Below are positions 25,335 to 37,301 of a stretch of DNA of 64,000 nucleotides, piece by piece. The notes beneath the pieces are model-generated. The model searched no databases. It was not told the origin of the DNA and was given only the letters and a program-made list of their open reading frames with translations. Each line of letters starts with the position of its first letter. The first letter of the stretch is position 1. The position numbers and the translations under genes were made by a program. The stretch comes from Streptococcus azizii (GTDB taxonomy: Bacteria > Bacillota > Bacilli > Lactobacillales > Streptococcaceae), in contig NZ_MSPR01000011.1 in NCBI RefSeq assembly GCF_001984715.1, positions 18,535 to 82,534 of the forward strand. Reading direction: 5' to 3'.

Positions 25335-25348
25335 CTATTGTAGCAGGG
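25335..25348 (-). repeat. 14-bp inverted repeat, right copy
   Basis: Inverse of 24458-24471. On the minus strand it includes TGCTACAAT just upstream of the recombinase ribosome site and probably serves as that gene's -10. Confidence 0.5.
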
Positions 25349-25432
25349 GTATTTTATTGGGAAATTCTAATTATTGTACTGCGCACTGCGCCATGTTTAT
25401 TATTTTAATAAAGAATATCTGGCACCGGTAAA

Positions 25433-25480
25433 GCTAGAAATAAAAGAACAGCATATCATTACTATCCTTTTATTTCTAGC
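25433..25480. repeat. 14-bp perfect inverted repeat near the island's right edge
   Basis: GCTAGAAATAAAAG and CTTTTATTTCTAGC around a 20-base loop. Possible terminator or element end. No gene in 25349-25549. Confidence 0.55.
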
Positions 25481-25538
25481 CGTAAGGTTTTATACTTTCC
25501 TAATAATTATTTTAATAGGTTTGTATATATCGTCCTTG

Positions 25539-25553
25539 TGGGGATTTTCTTAT
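25539..25553. repeat. Right arm of the split convergent terminator
   Basis: TGGGGATTTTCTTAT, including the S66 peptidase stop codon. Inverse of 23509-23523. Confidence 0.7.
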
Positions 25554-26512
25554 GCTGTTTTTTCTTCAACCCGCACGGTCATGGTCTGGGTGTCTACACG
25601 TACTCTTGCTCCGATGGTCATAGTAAAGAGGGGCTGTGTGTGTGCAAAATCCATGTCGTAAATGACGGGAATAGTCTTTAGTACAGGATATTTGTCTAGG
25701 ATATAGAGTAGGAGTTCTTCATTCATCCCACATTCTTTGGGAAAGCGACCAATGAGAACGGCTTTTGGTTCAGGATAGGCTTGGAGAAGGGCGGCCAGCG
25801 TCCGGTCAAAGTCATAGTAATCCTCTTCTTCAGCTTCCTCTAAAAAGAAAAGGTAGTCTGTTTCTTGTGGTGCATAGGGGGTACCACGCAGGAGCGAGAA
25901 GGTCGATAAATTACCACCCAGAGCGACTGCTTCGGCTTGTCCGTGGTTATAGACCTTCCATTCGGTCTTGTGAAAGGTCATCTCTGCATCAGGTAGATAC
26001 CAGGCATTACTCCCCCATTTCTGGCTCGGGATCAAATCATAGGATGTCTGGGTCAAGGCCCTTAGCCAACTTTGGGTTTGGTAGTCTTGGAGACTTGTCA
26101 TTTTAAAGCTAGAATAGGCAGGTCCCATATAGGTTTTTAGCCCTGTCTTAGCATAGATGGCATTGAGGAGAGCGGTGGTGTCTGAATAGCCACAAATGAG
26201 TTTGGGATGTGTTTTTATCAGGTCGTAATCCAGATAAGGGAGGAGTTCATTACAGTTAAAGCCACCGATAGTCGTTAGAATCAGGTCTACGCGTTCATCT
26301 AAAAAGGCTTCGTGTAGGTCTGCTACGCGGCTTTCGATGGACGCAGAGCCGAGCAAATCATGTTCATTGTAGTGTCTTGAAAATGAGAGGTGAAAACCGA
26401 GATGTTCCAAACGCTCTTTGGCAGCAAGATTGGCATCGAAACCACCGATGTGTTCAATCGATGATGATGGACTGAGGATACGGATGTGGGCATTTGGGTT
26501 AAGTTTTTTCAT
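25550..26512 (-). CDS. S66 family peptidase (LD-carboxypeptidase / MccF-like)
   Basis: The 320-residue protein belongs to serine peptidase family S66, whose members trim the D-Ala from murein tetrapeptides or cleave microcin C-type aminoacyl nucleotides. Visible: RILSPSSSIEHIG near residue 11, LTTIGGFNCNELLPYLD near 79, the nucleophile elbow LICGYSDTTALL with Ser110, and late segments FFLEEAEEEDYYDFDRTL and PVIYDMDFAHTQPLFTMTIG with the Glu and His of the triad. It lacks a signal peptide. The ATG at 26512 follows GGAGG. It converges on the YhgE gene across the island. Confidence 0.88.
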   Translation of the reverse strand: MKKLNPNAHIRILSPSSSIEHIGGFDANLAAKERLEHLGFHLSFSRHYNEHDLLGSASIESRVADLHEAFLDERVDLILTTIGGFNCNELLPYLDYDLIKTHPKLICGYSDTTALLNAIYAKTGLKTYMGPAYSSFKMTSLQDYQTQSWLRALTQTSYDLIPSQKWGSNAWYLPDAEMTFHKTEWKVYNHGQAEAVALGGNLSTFSLLRGTPYAPQETDYLFFLEEAEEEDYYDFDRTLAALLQAYPEPKAVLIGRFPKECGMNEELLLYILDKYPVLKTIPVIYDMDFAHTQPLFTMTIGARVRVDTQTMTVRVEEKTA

Positions 26513-26626
26513 AGATGAACCTCCGATTGGTATCGTTTTATTATACGCTTTTATAGATTGGAATGCAAAGTTGTAAAGAGAGAATCTGTGGAATAGCTAT
26601 GAATAGCTATGAAGAGTAGTTTTAGA

Positions 26627-26656
26627 TTGAATATTTCCTATAGAACATGATAAAAT
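26627..26656 (+). promoter_or_regulatory. dlt operon promoter
   Basis: TTGAAT, 18 bases, TAAAAT, with TG one base before the -10. It lies 36 bases before dltX. Confidence 0.7.
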
Positions 26657-26692
26657 AGAGTAACTATTTTTGATATAGAAGAGTGATTTGAG

Positions 26693-26824
26693 ATGAAAAA
26701 GCATCAAACGGTATACCAGTTTGTGGGGCAGACCCTACTGTACTTTGTAATTTTTCTAGCCCTACTGTACTTTTTTTCCTACCTTGGACAAGGACAAGGT
26801 GGCTTTATTTATAATGAATTTTAG
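26693..26824 (+). CDS. dltX: DltX, teichoic acid D-alanylation microprotein
   Basis: A 43-residue frame too short for many gene callers. It begins MKKHQTVYQFVGQTLLYFVI, has one membrane helix and ends GGFIYNEF, the conserved C-terminal motif of DltX, which helps pass D-alanine from DltC to lipoteichoic acid at the DltB site. Its place immediately before dltA fits the usual gene order. The ATG is at 26693. Confidence 0.92.
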   Translation: MKKHQTVYQFVGQTLLYFVIFLALLYFFSYLGQGQGGFIYNEF

Positions 26825-26830
26825 AGATGG

Positions 26831-28377
26831 ATGGTGATGCAAGTGATGATGAAAGACATGATAGAAGTAATTGAGCAACATGCAGCGACTCAGCCAGACT
26901 TCCCTGTTTACAATATACTGGGGGAGGTACATACTTATCGTGATTTGAAGGAAGATTCAGATAGTCTGGCAGCAAAGATCGACAGCCTAGGCTTGCCTGT
27001 AAACTCTCCAGTTCTCGTCTTTGGTGGGCAGGAGTATGAAATGCTTGCTACCTTTGTGGCCTTGACCAAGTCGGGTCATGCCTATATACCGGTTGATAGC
27101 CACTCAGCTTTGGAGCGGGTGTCTGCTATTTTAGAAGTGGCAGAGCCTAGCTTGATTATCGGGATTGCAGATTTTCCTTTGGACGTCCCCTCTCCTAAGC
27201 TAGGACTTGCTGATGTTCAGGAGATTTTTGCCCGAAAGACGGGCTATGTTCGGACTCATTCAGTTAAGGGAGAGGAGAACTATTACATCATCTTTACCTC
27301 TGGTACGACAGGTAAACCAAAGGGAGTGCAAATTTCCCATGATAATTTACTTAGCTTTACCAACTGGATGATTCAGGATGAAGAATTTGCCATTCCCCGC
27401 CGTCCCCAGATGTTGGCCCAGCCTCCCTATTCTTTTGACTTATCCGTCATGTACTGGGCGCCAACCCTAGCCTTAGGCGGAACCCTGTTTGCTCTACCAA
27501 GTAGTCTGGCGCAGGACTTTAAGAAATTATTTGCAACCATTTTGAACTTGCCGATAGCTATTTGGACTTCGACGCCGTCTTTTGCTGACTTGGCCATGTT
27601 GTCCGAGGAGTTTAATGCTAAGAATATGCCGCATATCACACACTTCTACTTTGATGGAGAGGAGTTGACTGTCAAAACGGCTCAAAAGCTCCGTGAGCGC
27701 TTTCCGCAGGCACGAATAATCAATGCATACGGACCGACAGAAGCAACGGTTGCTCTTTCAGCGGTAGCAGTGACAGATGAGATGCTACAGACGCTCAAAC
27801 GTCTGCCGATAGGCTATCCCAAAGATGATTCACCGACCTTTATTCTGGATGAAAATGGGAATAAACTGCCAGTTGGTCAGCAGGGGGAAATTATCGTATC
27901 GGGTCCTGCTGTATCAAAGGGCTACCTCAATAATCCAGAAAAAACAGCTGAATCTTTCTTTGAATTTGAGGGATTACCAGCCTATCATACAGGTGATGTG
28001 GGAACAATGACCGAGGACGGGCTGCTGTTATACGGAGGTCGCTTGGACTTCCAGATCAAGTTTAATGGCTACCGCATTGAACTAGAAGATGTTTCTCAAA
28101 ATCTGAATAAGTCGCAATATATCAAGTCAGCAGTTGCTGTCCCGCGCTACAACAAGGACCACAAGGTGCAAAATCTCTTAGCCTACATCGTCTTAAAAGA
28201 GGGAGTGCGTGAGCAGTTTGAGCGTGACATTGACCTAACCAAGGCCATCAAGGAAGAGTTGAGGGACATCATGATGTCCTACATGATGCCATCTAAATTC
28301 CTCTACTGTGAGAGTTTACCCTTGACACCAAATGGCAAGATTGATATCAAGGGGTTAATCAATGAGGTAAACAATCG

Positions 28378-28381
<4 letters not shown>
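26831..28381 (+). CDS. dltA: D-alanine--D-alanyl carrier protein ligase
   Basis: The 516-residue adenylating enzyme activates D-alanine with ATP and loads it on DltC. Motifs: [20 protein letters not shown] (phosphate loop, about residue 150), [40 protein letters not shown] and the catalytic lysine in [11 protein letters not shown] near the end. Several ATGs cluster at the start. 26831 gives a length close to other streptococcal DltA. It is 6 bases after dltX and overlaps dltB by 4 bases. Confidence 0.96.
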
Positions 28382-31143
<2,762 letters not shown>

Positions 31144-31145
<2 letters not shown>

Positions 31146-31183
31146 TAAGGAACGAACATCTTGTTTTCGTTCCTTATTAGTTA
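31144..31183 (+). terminator. Terminator of the dlt operon
   Basis: AATAAGGAACGAA-CATCTTGTT-TTCGTTCCTTATT, a 13-bp stem. T-poor tail (AGTTATTTA), so possibly shared with the converging channel gene. Confidence 0.75.
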
Positions 31184-31193
31184 TTTATGTGCC

Positions 31194-32000
31194 TTAGTCC
31201 ACATAGGTCGTTGACTGTGCATTCAACCAGCTATAGAGTAATCCCATTATCAAGCCTCCGCCGACATAATTTCCTAGGCCTGAGAAGAGGAAGTTTGATA
31301 GGACGGATAAGACAGTCATTCCTTCAACGGGACCACCTGTTGCAAAGATGGATAGGGAGAAGGATGAGAAGTTAGCAATAACGTGTTCAAAGCCAAGGAA
31401 GGCAAAGATGAAGATGATAAAGATAACACTGATTGCTTTTCCAGCATCGTCCTTCATTTTCAAAAAGGCAAAGACCGCGATATTGACGACCATGTTAGCG
31501 AAGATACCTTCGATAAATTGTGTCAGAGGCGTCTTAGCGATTTTGGCAATGGTGCTTTGTACTAGGTAGCTATCGGGAGCGATGTGTCCGATGGAAAAAG
31601 GAACTGTTTGGGCTAGCAAGAAGCAGATTGCCACGGCACCGATAAAGTTAAAGAAGATGCAGGTGGCTAAAATCTTTAGAGCGGTTCTGGTCGGAATGAC
31701 CTTGCGGTAGATAGCCACCGTCATATACATCATATTGGAGGTCCCAAGTTCTGCATTCATATAGAGAATCATGAGGAGCCCCCAGCCGAATAGGAAGCCA
31801 TAGCTAAACTTTCCAAGTCCTGGGACTACATGCTCTATCTTATCTGCTGTATAGAGTGAAATAGTAATCCCAAGCGCCAAATAGACACTTGCAAAAATAG
31901 AACGTAGAGCATAAGCCCAGTAGTTACTTTCAATCAAAGCTGCTTTTTTCTTGATACTTTTATCAAGCGTATACAGTAAGGTTTGTTCTTGTGCTGCCAA
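31194..32000 (-). CDS. Formate/nitrite transporter family channel
   Basis: The 268-residue membrane protein fits the FNT family, pentameric channels for formate, nitrite and related anions. Six membrane segments are visible. Family-type features are MNAELGTSNMMYM in the region of the first half-repeat and FEHVIANFSSFSL near the second. It begins at TTG 32000 with GGGGGAG 6 bases upstream; no nearer ATG fits. In fermentative streptococci formate export with pyruvate formate-lyase is a likely role, but substrate is inferred. It is monocistronic, with a good promoter. Confidence 0.85.
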   Translation of the reverse strand: MAAQEQTLLYTLDKSIKKKAALIESNYWAYALRSIFASVYLALGITISLYTADKIEHVVPGLGKFSYGFLFGWGLLMILYMNAELGTSNMMYMTVAIYRKVIPTRTALKILATCIFFNFIGAVAICFLLAQTVPFSIGHIAPDSYLVQSTIAKIAKTPLTQFIEGIFANMVVNIAVFAFLKMKDDAGKAISVIFIIFIFAFLGFEHVIANFSSFSLSIFATGGPVEGMTVLSVLSNFLFSGLGNYVGGGLIMGLLYSWLNAQSTTYVD

Positions 32001-32052
32001 AATAGCTCCCCCACTTCATGTTTTGTTTGATAAGTTTATCACAATCTACTAT

Positions 32053-32081
32053 ACTATACCAAAAAAAGCAGGAAAATGTAA
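32053..32081 (-). promoter_or_regulatory. Promoter of the FNT channel gene
   Basis: Minus strand TTACAT, 17 bases, TATAGT with TG before the -10. Confidence 0.7.
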
Positions 32082-32182
32082 GGGGTTTTACAAAGAATTT
32101 TTAACTTTTTACATGTCTAGCAACGAATAAAAAAATAAATGCAGTTGCTTCTAGGCAGTAGCTAGCGGTGGTCTGTTCATCG

Positions 32183-32450
32183 ATAGGCTTTTAGTACTTG
32201 CTCCACTAGTCTGGGAGAGTGAAACAGTTCGGTGAACTGTTTCAGCCTGAGCCTAGAAATTTGAGAGGAAGTGGGCAAGGTTGGAAATAGGGAAACGGAG
32301 TTTCTAACGACCACTTTTTTAATGAAAGGTGGTAGGCTGAAAACCTTCACTGGAGCTTTTCACTCATCGAAGTAATAAAAGAGACGCAGCTGTTTCAGAT
32401 TTAGTCAATTACAGCTGTGGCTACCTTTAAGTATAAACTAAACAACTATA
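32183..32450 (-). repeat. MITE-like element, copy C
   Basis: On the minus strand begins TATAGTTGTTTAGTTTATAC and ends GTACTAAAAGCCTAT. Its body is nearly identical to copy B, including the GAAACAGTTC-ACC-GAACTGTTTC hairpin. It lies between the FNT and LOG genes, followed at about 32566-32625 by a short BOX-like fragment. Confidence 0.7.
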
Positions 32451-32713
32451 GTGCGACAACCACTAGCTAATTACCTTGATAAAGGTCCTTATGACAAAGG
32501 GTTTTAAACAGCTTTTAGGGACGGGTTTTTGATGGGGAAGGGATCTTGCGAACACTTGAAAAGAAAATCAAAAGGCTTTGTGGTCTTCGTTTCCTAGTAT
32601 CCTTTTGATTTTCATTGAGTATTAGGAGGTAACTCTTTGTTTGGGACCTTTTGTCAACTATCTATGATTGGCAAAGAGTGACCGCCTTGTCTTGATGATT
32701 GTTGAAAATAGGA

Positions 32714-33286
32714 CTAGATATTCTGACGATATTCCCGTGCAATGGGTGGTTGATAGCTTGCAATGAAGGCTTCTATCTCTTCTATCTCGTCTGAGAAAAG
32801 TGTTTTTTCCCGATCTTCAAGGGTCAGAAATCCTGCTGTCACCATGGTATCAAAGAACTGCTCTAAGGCTTGGTAGTAGCCTGCAATGGTAAAGAGAATA
32901 CAAGGCTTATCATTCTTCCCAATTCTAGCCCAGGAGATTACCTCGCTGATCTCTTCCAAGGTACCAGGTCCACCAGGTAGGGCGATAAAGACATCTGCCT
33001 CTTGAATCAAAGCGAGCTTGCGTTCTGACATCGTTGTCACCGTACGGAGCTCGGATAGGCGGGGATGAGCGAGTTCTCGCTCTTTGAGAAACTCTGGGAT
33101 AACACCGATTACCTGCCCACCGTGTGCTAGAACTGTATCTGCAATCAAGCCCATCAGACCGGTATTTCCCCCACCGTAGACAAGCGTATGTCCATTTTTA
33201 GCAATCCATTTCCCAAGCGCAATCGTCCCTTCTTGATAGAGAGGATTTTCTCCGAGACTCGCTCCACAATAGACGGTCACCTTCAT
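32714..33286 (-). CDS. LOG-family Rossmann-fold protein (TIGR00730)
   Basis: The 190-residue protein carries the two LOG signatures: GGGNTGLMG at residues 38-46 and PGGPGTLEE at 104-112, with the nearby SERKLALIQEADVFIALPGG. Family members hydrolyse nucleoside 5'-monophosphates (cytokinin-activating enzyme in plants, nucleotide ribohydrolase in bacteria); the bacterial physiological substrate is uncertain. It stands alone, read away from the LytTR pair. 33287-33567 upstream holds no gene. Confidence 0.9.
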   Translation of the reverse strand: MKVTVYCGASLGENPLYQEGTIALGKWIAKNGHTLVYGGGNTGLMGLIADTVLAHGGQVIGVIPEFLKERELAHPRLSELRTVTTMSERKLALIQEADVFIALPGGPGTLEEISEVISWARIGKNDKPCILFTIAGYYQALEQFFDTMVTAGFLTLEDREKTLFSDEIEEIEAFIASYQPPIAREYRQNI

Positions 33287-33567
33287 TGACTTTCCAACCT
33301 TTCTCTTACTTTTTACGACTAACTTACGGGGTTCTTTAAAGAAAACGACTTTTCTGCTGGTTTGCTCCTGTCATCTCCATTCTTACACAGCAATGTCGCT
33401 ATTTCTTATCTACCACCCCAAGTGATGCTAGTTTCATTGTAGCATGTTCAAGTTTTGTTTACCAGAATTGACTGTAGTTGCCGTTATATTTCGCAGAGTA
33501 TTCTCAAATATTAGAATGAGAAGTCCTACCACTTACCTGTGAAAATGAACCAGTCACTGAAATAGGA

Positions 33568-33595
33568 TTGTTTTCAAGAGAAAAACTGGTATAAT
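33568..33595 (+). promoter_or_regulatory. Promoter of the LytTR/LiaF-like pair
   Basis: TTGTTT, 16 bases, TATAAT with TG before the -10. The start codon is 28 bases downstream. Confidence 0.7.
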
Positions 33596-33622
33596 ACTGA
33601 GTATAAAAATAGGGGGGAAGGC

Positions 33623-34069
33623 ATGAAAATACGGATTGAACTAGATGACAGCTTGGACGATGTAGAAGTGGTCATCAAGGCAGCTGCTTTGACAGATCAA
33701 GTTGAGCAGTTGCAACAGATACTGTCTCAAATGAAGCAGCCCTCCTTGATGTTCTATAAGGATGCTAGCGAGTATTTTGTTAAATTAGAGGAGATTTTAT
33801 TTTTTGAAACGAACGGTACGAAGATTTATGCTCATTCAAGAACGGAAGCCTATGAGGTGAAGCTAAAGCTATATGAACTGGAAGAGGTTTTGCCGATGAC
33901 CTTTTGTAGAATTTCCAAGTCTGGTATTGCCAATGTTCGGGAGGTGTATTCGCTGGATAAATCCTTTTCTGGGACCAGTCGGATTCGCTTTGCGGGCACA
34001 CACAAGGTCATCCATGTTTCGCGTCATTACTATCAGTTATTAAAGGAAAGATTGCAGGAGGTGAGGTAG
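33623..34069 (+). CDS. LytTR-domain DNA-binding regulator
   Basis: The 148-residue protein has a short N-terminal helical part and a C-terminal LytTR domain from about residue 50: YFVKLEEILFFETNGTKIYAHS, YELEEVLPMTFCRISKSGIANVREVYSL and IHVSRHYYQLLKERL. Such stand-alone LytTR proteins paired with a small membrane protein control stress or bacteriocin genes in streptococci. It is directly followed, 4 bases on, by a LiaF-like gene, and the two are surely cotranscribed. Start ATG 33623 after GGGGGGAAGG. Confidence 0.88.
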   Translation: MKIRIELDDSLDDVEVVIKAAALTDQVEQLQQILSQMKQPSLMFYKDASEYFVKLEEILFFETNGTKIYAHSRTEAYEVKLKLYELEEVLPMTFCRISKSGIANVREVYSLDKSFSGTSRIRFAGTHKVIHVSRHYYQLLKERLQEVR

Positions 34070-34073
34070 TCCT

Positions 34074-34760
34074 ATGAAAAAGTATGTATTGGGAATTGGT
34101 TTATTGGTCTTGTCAGGCTTGGTCTTGTTTCAAAACTATTTACCACGCTTTGATTTATCTATCTGGAAAATGGTCTGGCTTATCGGATTGGGGGCTGGTT
34201 TGCTAATCAGTCTCCTCAAGAAAAGATTGTATGCGAGCTTCTTTTTTGGGACAGGACTGTTTATCCTGCTGAATCAGCAGTACCATTTCTTAGCGATAGA
34301 TAAGAAGACGGTTATTGTGGGTGCTGTTTTAGCCTGTCTGGGTTGCAGCATTCTCTTTAAGCCAAAGCGGGGGAGGATTCTCTTTTTGACAGATTTTGAT
34401 GGCTGGTCAGCAGACGATAAAAAGGCTATGCTAGAGGAAGAAAATAGTGTCGCTTTTGGCAGTTCTACCCGCTACATCCACGATAGGAACTTTGTGGGTG
34501 GCAATGTCGATGTGGCTTTTGGGAGTGCTACAATTTATTTTGACAATGCTGTTATGGCTGGTGAGGAGGCAGTATTTGAAGTGGATGCAGCCTTTTCAAC
34601 GGTATATCTCTATGTACCAGCGACCTGGCTAGTACAGATTAAGGCTGATAAAGCATTTAGTACCCTTCAGCAAGCCCCCCAGCCTACAGTAGTGGATAAG
34701 CGCCTCTTGGTCAAGGCAGATTTAGCATTTTCCAACCTTACTATTGTCAGATTGGACTAA
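34074..34760 (+). CDS. LiaF-like membrane protein
   Basis: The 228-residue protein has four hydrophobic segments in the first 110 residues and a C-terminal beta-rich domain of the LiaF/DUF2154 type (NFVGGNVDVAFGSATIYFDN, FEVDAAFSTVYLYVPATW, KADLAFSNLTIVRL). LiaF-type proteins hold a regulator inactive until the envelope is stressed. Here the partner would be the LytTR protein just upstream, not a LiaRS two-component pair. That partnership is inferred from the operon. Confidence 0.8.
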   Translation: MKKYVLGIGLLVLSGLVLFQNYLPRFDLSIWKMVWLIGLGAGLLISLLKKRLYASFFFGTGLFILLNQQYHFLAIDKKTVIVGAVLACLGCSILFKPKRGRILFLTDFDGWSADDKKAMLEEENSVAFGSSTRYIHDRNFVGGNVDVAFGSATIYFDNAVMAGEEAVFEVDAAFSTVYLYVPATWLVQIKADKAFSTLQQAPQPTVVDKRLLVKADLAFSNLTIVRLD

Positions 34761-34782
34761 CTCAGTTCCTTTGGCTGATTTT

Positions 34783-34813
34783 TTGGTTCAAAACAAGGGA
34801 GATGTGCTATAAT
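34783..34813 (+). promoter_or_regulatory. gltX promoter
   Basis: TATAAT (34808-34813) preceded by TG forms an extended -10; TTGGTT lies 19 bases upstream as a weak -35. Confidence 0.55.
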
Positions 34814-34848
34814 AGATAGTATTGAATGTTACAAGGAGAGTATTATAA

Positions 34849-36306
34849 ATGACAAAACCAATTCGCGTGCGTTACGCACCAAGTCCAACGGGATTTCTAC
34901 ATATTGGAAATACTCGTACAGCCCTATTTAACTATCTTTTTGCACGTCATCATGGCGGAGCTTTCATCATTCGGATTGAAGATACTGACCGCAAGCGGCA
35001 TATTGAAGACGGTGAACGTTCACAGCTTGAAAACTTGCGCTGGCTAGGAATTGATTGGGATGAGAGTCCAGAAACCCATGAGCAATATCGTCAATCAGAA
35101 CGTTTAGAGATTTATCAAAAATATGTCGATGAGCTGTTAGAAAAAGGCTTGGCTTATAAGTCCTATGTGACGGAAGAAGAATTGGCGGCTGAGCGTGAGC
35201 GTCAAGAGGCAGCCGGTGAGACACCGCGGTATATCAATGAGTATTTGGGGATGTCGGATGAAGAAAAGCAAGCCTATGTTGCTGAACGCGAGGCAGCCGG
35301 TATTATTCCGACCGTTCGTCTTGCAGTCAACGAAGCTGGCATCTATAAATGGACAGATATGGTAAAGGGCGAGATTGAGTTTGAAGGTGGAAATATCGGT
35401 GGTGACTGGGTTATCCAGAAAAAAGATGGCTACCCAACCTATAACTTTGCGGTAGTTGTAGATGATCATTTGATGGAGATTTCCCATGTTATCCGTGGAG
35501 ATGACCATATTGCCAATACCCCTAAGCAGCTCATGGTCTATGAAGCTCTTGGATGGGAAGCGCCAGAGTTTGGTCACATGACATTGATTATCAATGCTGA
35601 TACGGGGAAAAAGCTATCTAAGCGCGATCCCAATACCATGTCGATTGAGGCATATCGCAAAAAAGGCTACCTACCAGAAGCTATTTTTAATTTTGTCACT
35701 CTTCTTGGTTGGACTCCTGGAGGTGAGGAAGAGATTTTCTCTAAGGAGGAAATCATCCGCTTATTTGATGAAGGCCGTTTGAGTAAATCTCCGGCTTCCT
35801 TTGATTCTAAGAAGCTAGACTGGATGAGCAATGATTATATCAAGAATGCGGATTTGACAACCATTTTTGAAATGGCGACACCATTCTTAAAAGAGGCGGG
35901 GCGTTTGACAGATAAGGCTGAAAAAATGGTGCAGCTCTATCAACCACAAATGAAATCAGTTGATGAAATTGTACCCTTGACCGATTTGTTCTTTGGTGAT
36001 TTCCCAGTCTTGACAGAGGCTGAGCAAGAGGTCATGGCAGGGGAAACGGTGCCGACTGTTTTAGCAGCTTTCAAGGAAAAGTTAGAAGCTCTGTCAGAGG
36101 AAGACTTTCAGCCTGAAACTATCTTCCCGCAAATTAAGGCGGTTCAGAAAGAGACAGGAATCAAGGGGAAACATCTCTTCATGCCAATCCGAATCGCTGT
36201 TTCAGGTGAAATGCACGGACCAGAATTGCCAGATACCATCTATCTACTCGGGCGTGAAAAATCTATTCAACATTTAGAGAACATGTTGAAAGAAATTGGG
36301 AAATAA
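34849..36306 (+). CDS. gltX: Glutamyl-tRNA synthetase
   Basis: The 485-residue enzyme charges tRNA-Glu (and often tRNA-Gln as a first step of the transamidation route in Gram-positives). HIGH-type motif: [20 protein letters not shown] at residues 8-27. KMSKS-type motif: TGKKLSKRD near residue 254. Also [14 protein letters not shown]. Normal length. Start ATG 34849 after AAGGAGAG. It is monocistronic, followed by nearly 1 kb of repeats. Confidence 0.97.
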   Translation: MTKPIRVRYAPSPTGFLHIGNTRTALFNYLFARHHGGAFIIRIEDTDRKRHIEDGERSQLENLRWLGIDWDESPETHEQYRQSERLEIYQKYVDELLEKGLAYKSYVTEEELAAERERQEAAGETPRYINEYLGMSDEEKQAYVAEREAAGIIPTVRLAVNEAGIYKWTDMVKGEIEFEGGNIGGDWVIQKKDGYPTYNFAVVVDDHLMEISHVIRGDDHIANTPKQLMVYEALGWEAPEFGHMTLIINADTGKKLSKRDPNTMSIEAYRKKGYLPEAIFNFVTLLGWTPGGEEEIFSKEEIIRLFDEGRLSKSPASFDSKKLDWMSNDYIKNADLTTIFEMATPFLKEAGRLTDKAEKMVQLYQPQMKSVDEIVPLTDLFFGDFPVLTEAEQEVMAGETVPTVLAAFKEKLEALSEEDFQPETIFPQIKAVQKETGIKGKHLFMPIRIAVSGEMHGPELPDTIYLLGREKSIQHLENMLKEIGK

Positions 36307-37053
36307 GATACGAGGGCATTAAAAAAGCGACTGAAAATTAGGAATCTTGACGCAGAATCCTTGATTCTAGGATAGATTCTCTATTTTCCGAGCTTTTAGC
36401 CTGAGTTCAATTAGTAAGATACGAAGGGCGTGAAAAACTCAAAGTGAAAATAGGAAATTTGACGAAGAGTCTAACGGAGAGTTTGCTTTAGCAAACTCCT
36501 ATTTCCCGCCTTCAAAGGTATACCATACCTTTGAAGCTAGGAAAATTTATCCCAAAGGGATTCTCAGCTGTAATTGGCTAAAGCCAAAACAGCTGCCTAT
36601 CTTTTTCACACAGAGTTTAGCCCGTGTTCAATTAAGATGTGAAGCCATCAAAAAACCGACTGAAAAATAGGAGGCTGCCGCAGTGTTCGATGAACACAAG
36701 AAAGCCTATCTTTTTTCCGAGGTTTTAGGCTGAACTCAATTACAAGATACGAGGGCGTTAAAAAGCGACTGAAAATTAGGAATCTTGACGCAGAATCCTT
36801 GATTCTAGGACAGATTCTCTATTTTCCGAGCTTTTAGCCTGAGTTCAGTTACATAAGATACAAAGGGCGTTAAAAAAGCGACTGAAAATTAGGAATCTTG
36901 ACGCAGAATCCTTGATTCTAGGACAGATTCTCTATTTTCCGAGCTTTTAGCCTGAGTTCAATTAGTAAGATACAAAGGGCGTGAAAAACTCCAGTGGAGG
37001 TTTTCACTCATCGAGATAAGTTGACAAAGTATCCTTTTGCTTTTTATTGAGTA
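36307..37053. repeat. Long modular repeat with three near-identical tandem-type units
   Basis: The unit AGCGACTGAAAATTAGGAAT...CTATTTTCCGAGCTTTTAGC occurs near 36325, 36767 and 36876, the last two adjacent with a period of about 112 bp. Other modules lie between, including CAAAGGTATACCATACCTTT, an inverted repeat. The block closes with CCTTTTGCTTTTTATTGAGT. 37054-37301 has a hairpin CCTCACTA...TAGTGAGGG plus T run (about 37078-37108) and a triple GAGCGGCTA repeat, but no gene. Confidence 0.65.
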
Positions 37054-37301
37054 GAATGACAATCAATCAGACAAAGCCCTCACTAAGGTTCAATTCCTAG
37101 TGAGGGCTTTGTCTATTTTTTTCAATTTGTGGGAGAGGTAGAGGCACTTTTCCTTGTGTCTCTGATCTCAGCGGTTTACTCCACGACAGAGCGGCTAGAG
37201 CGGCTAGAGCGGCTAGCGATTTGCGAAAATCAAATAGCATGCCTACTGCGAAAGAGAGCTGTGAAAGCTAGGCTATTTTCGTTGAGTATTCGTAGCTGTG
37301 G

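Noticed and set aside
35137..35577. 146-codon antisense frame inside gltX
   Set aside because: Shadow of gltX; no start signals.
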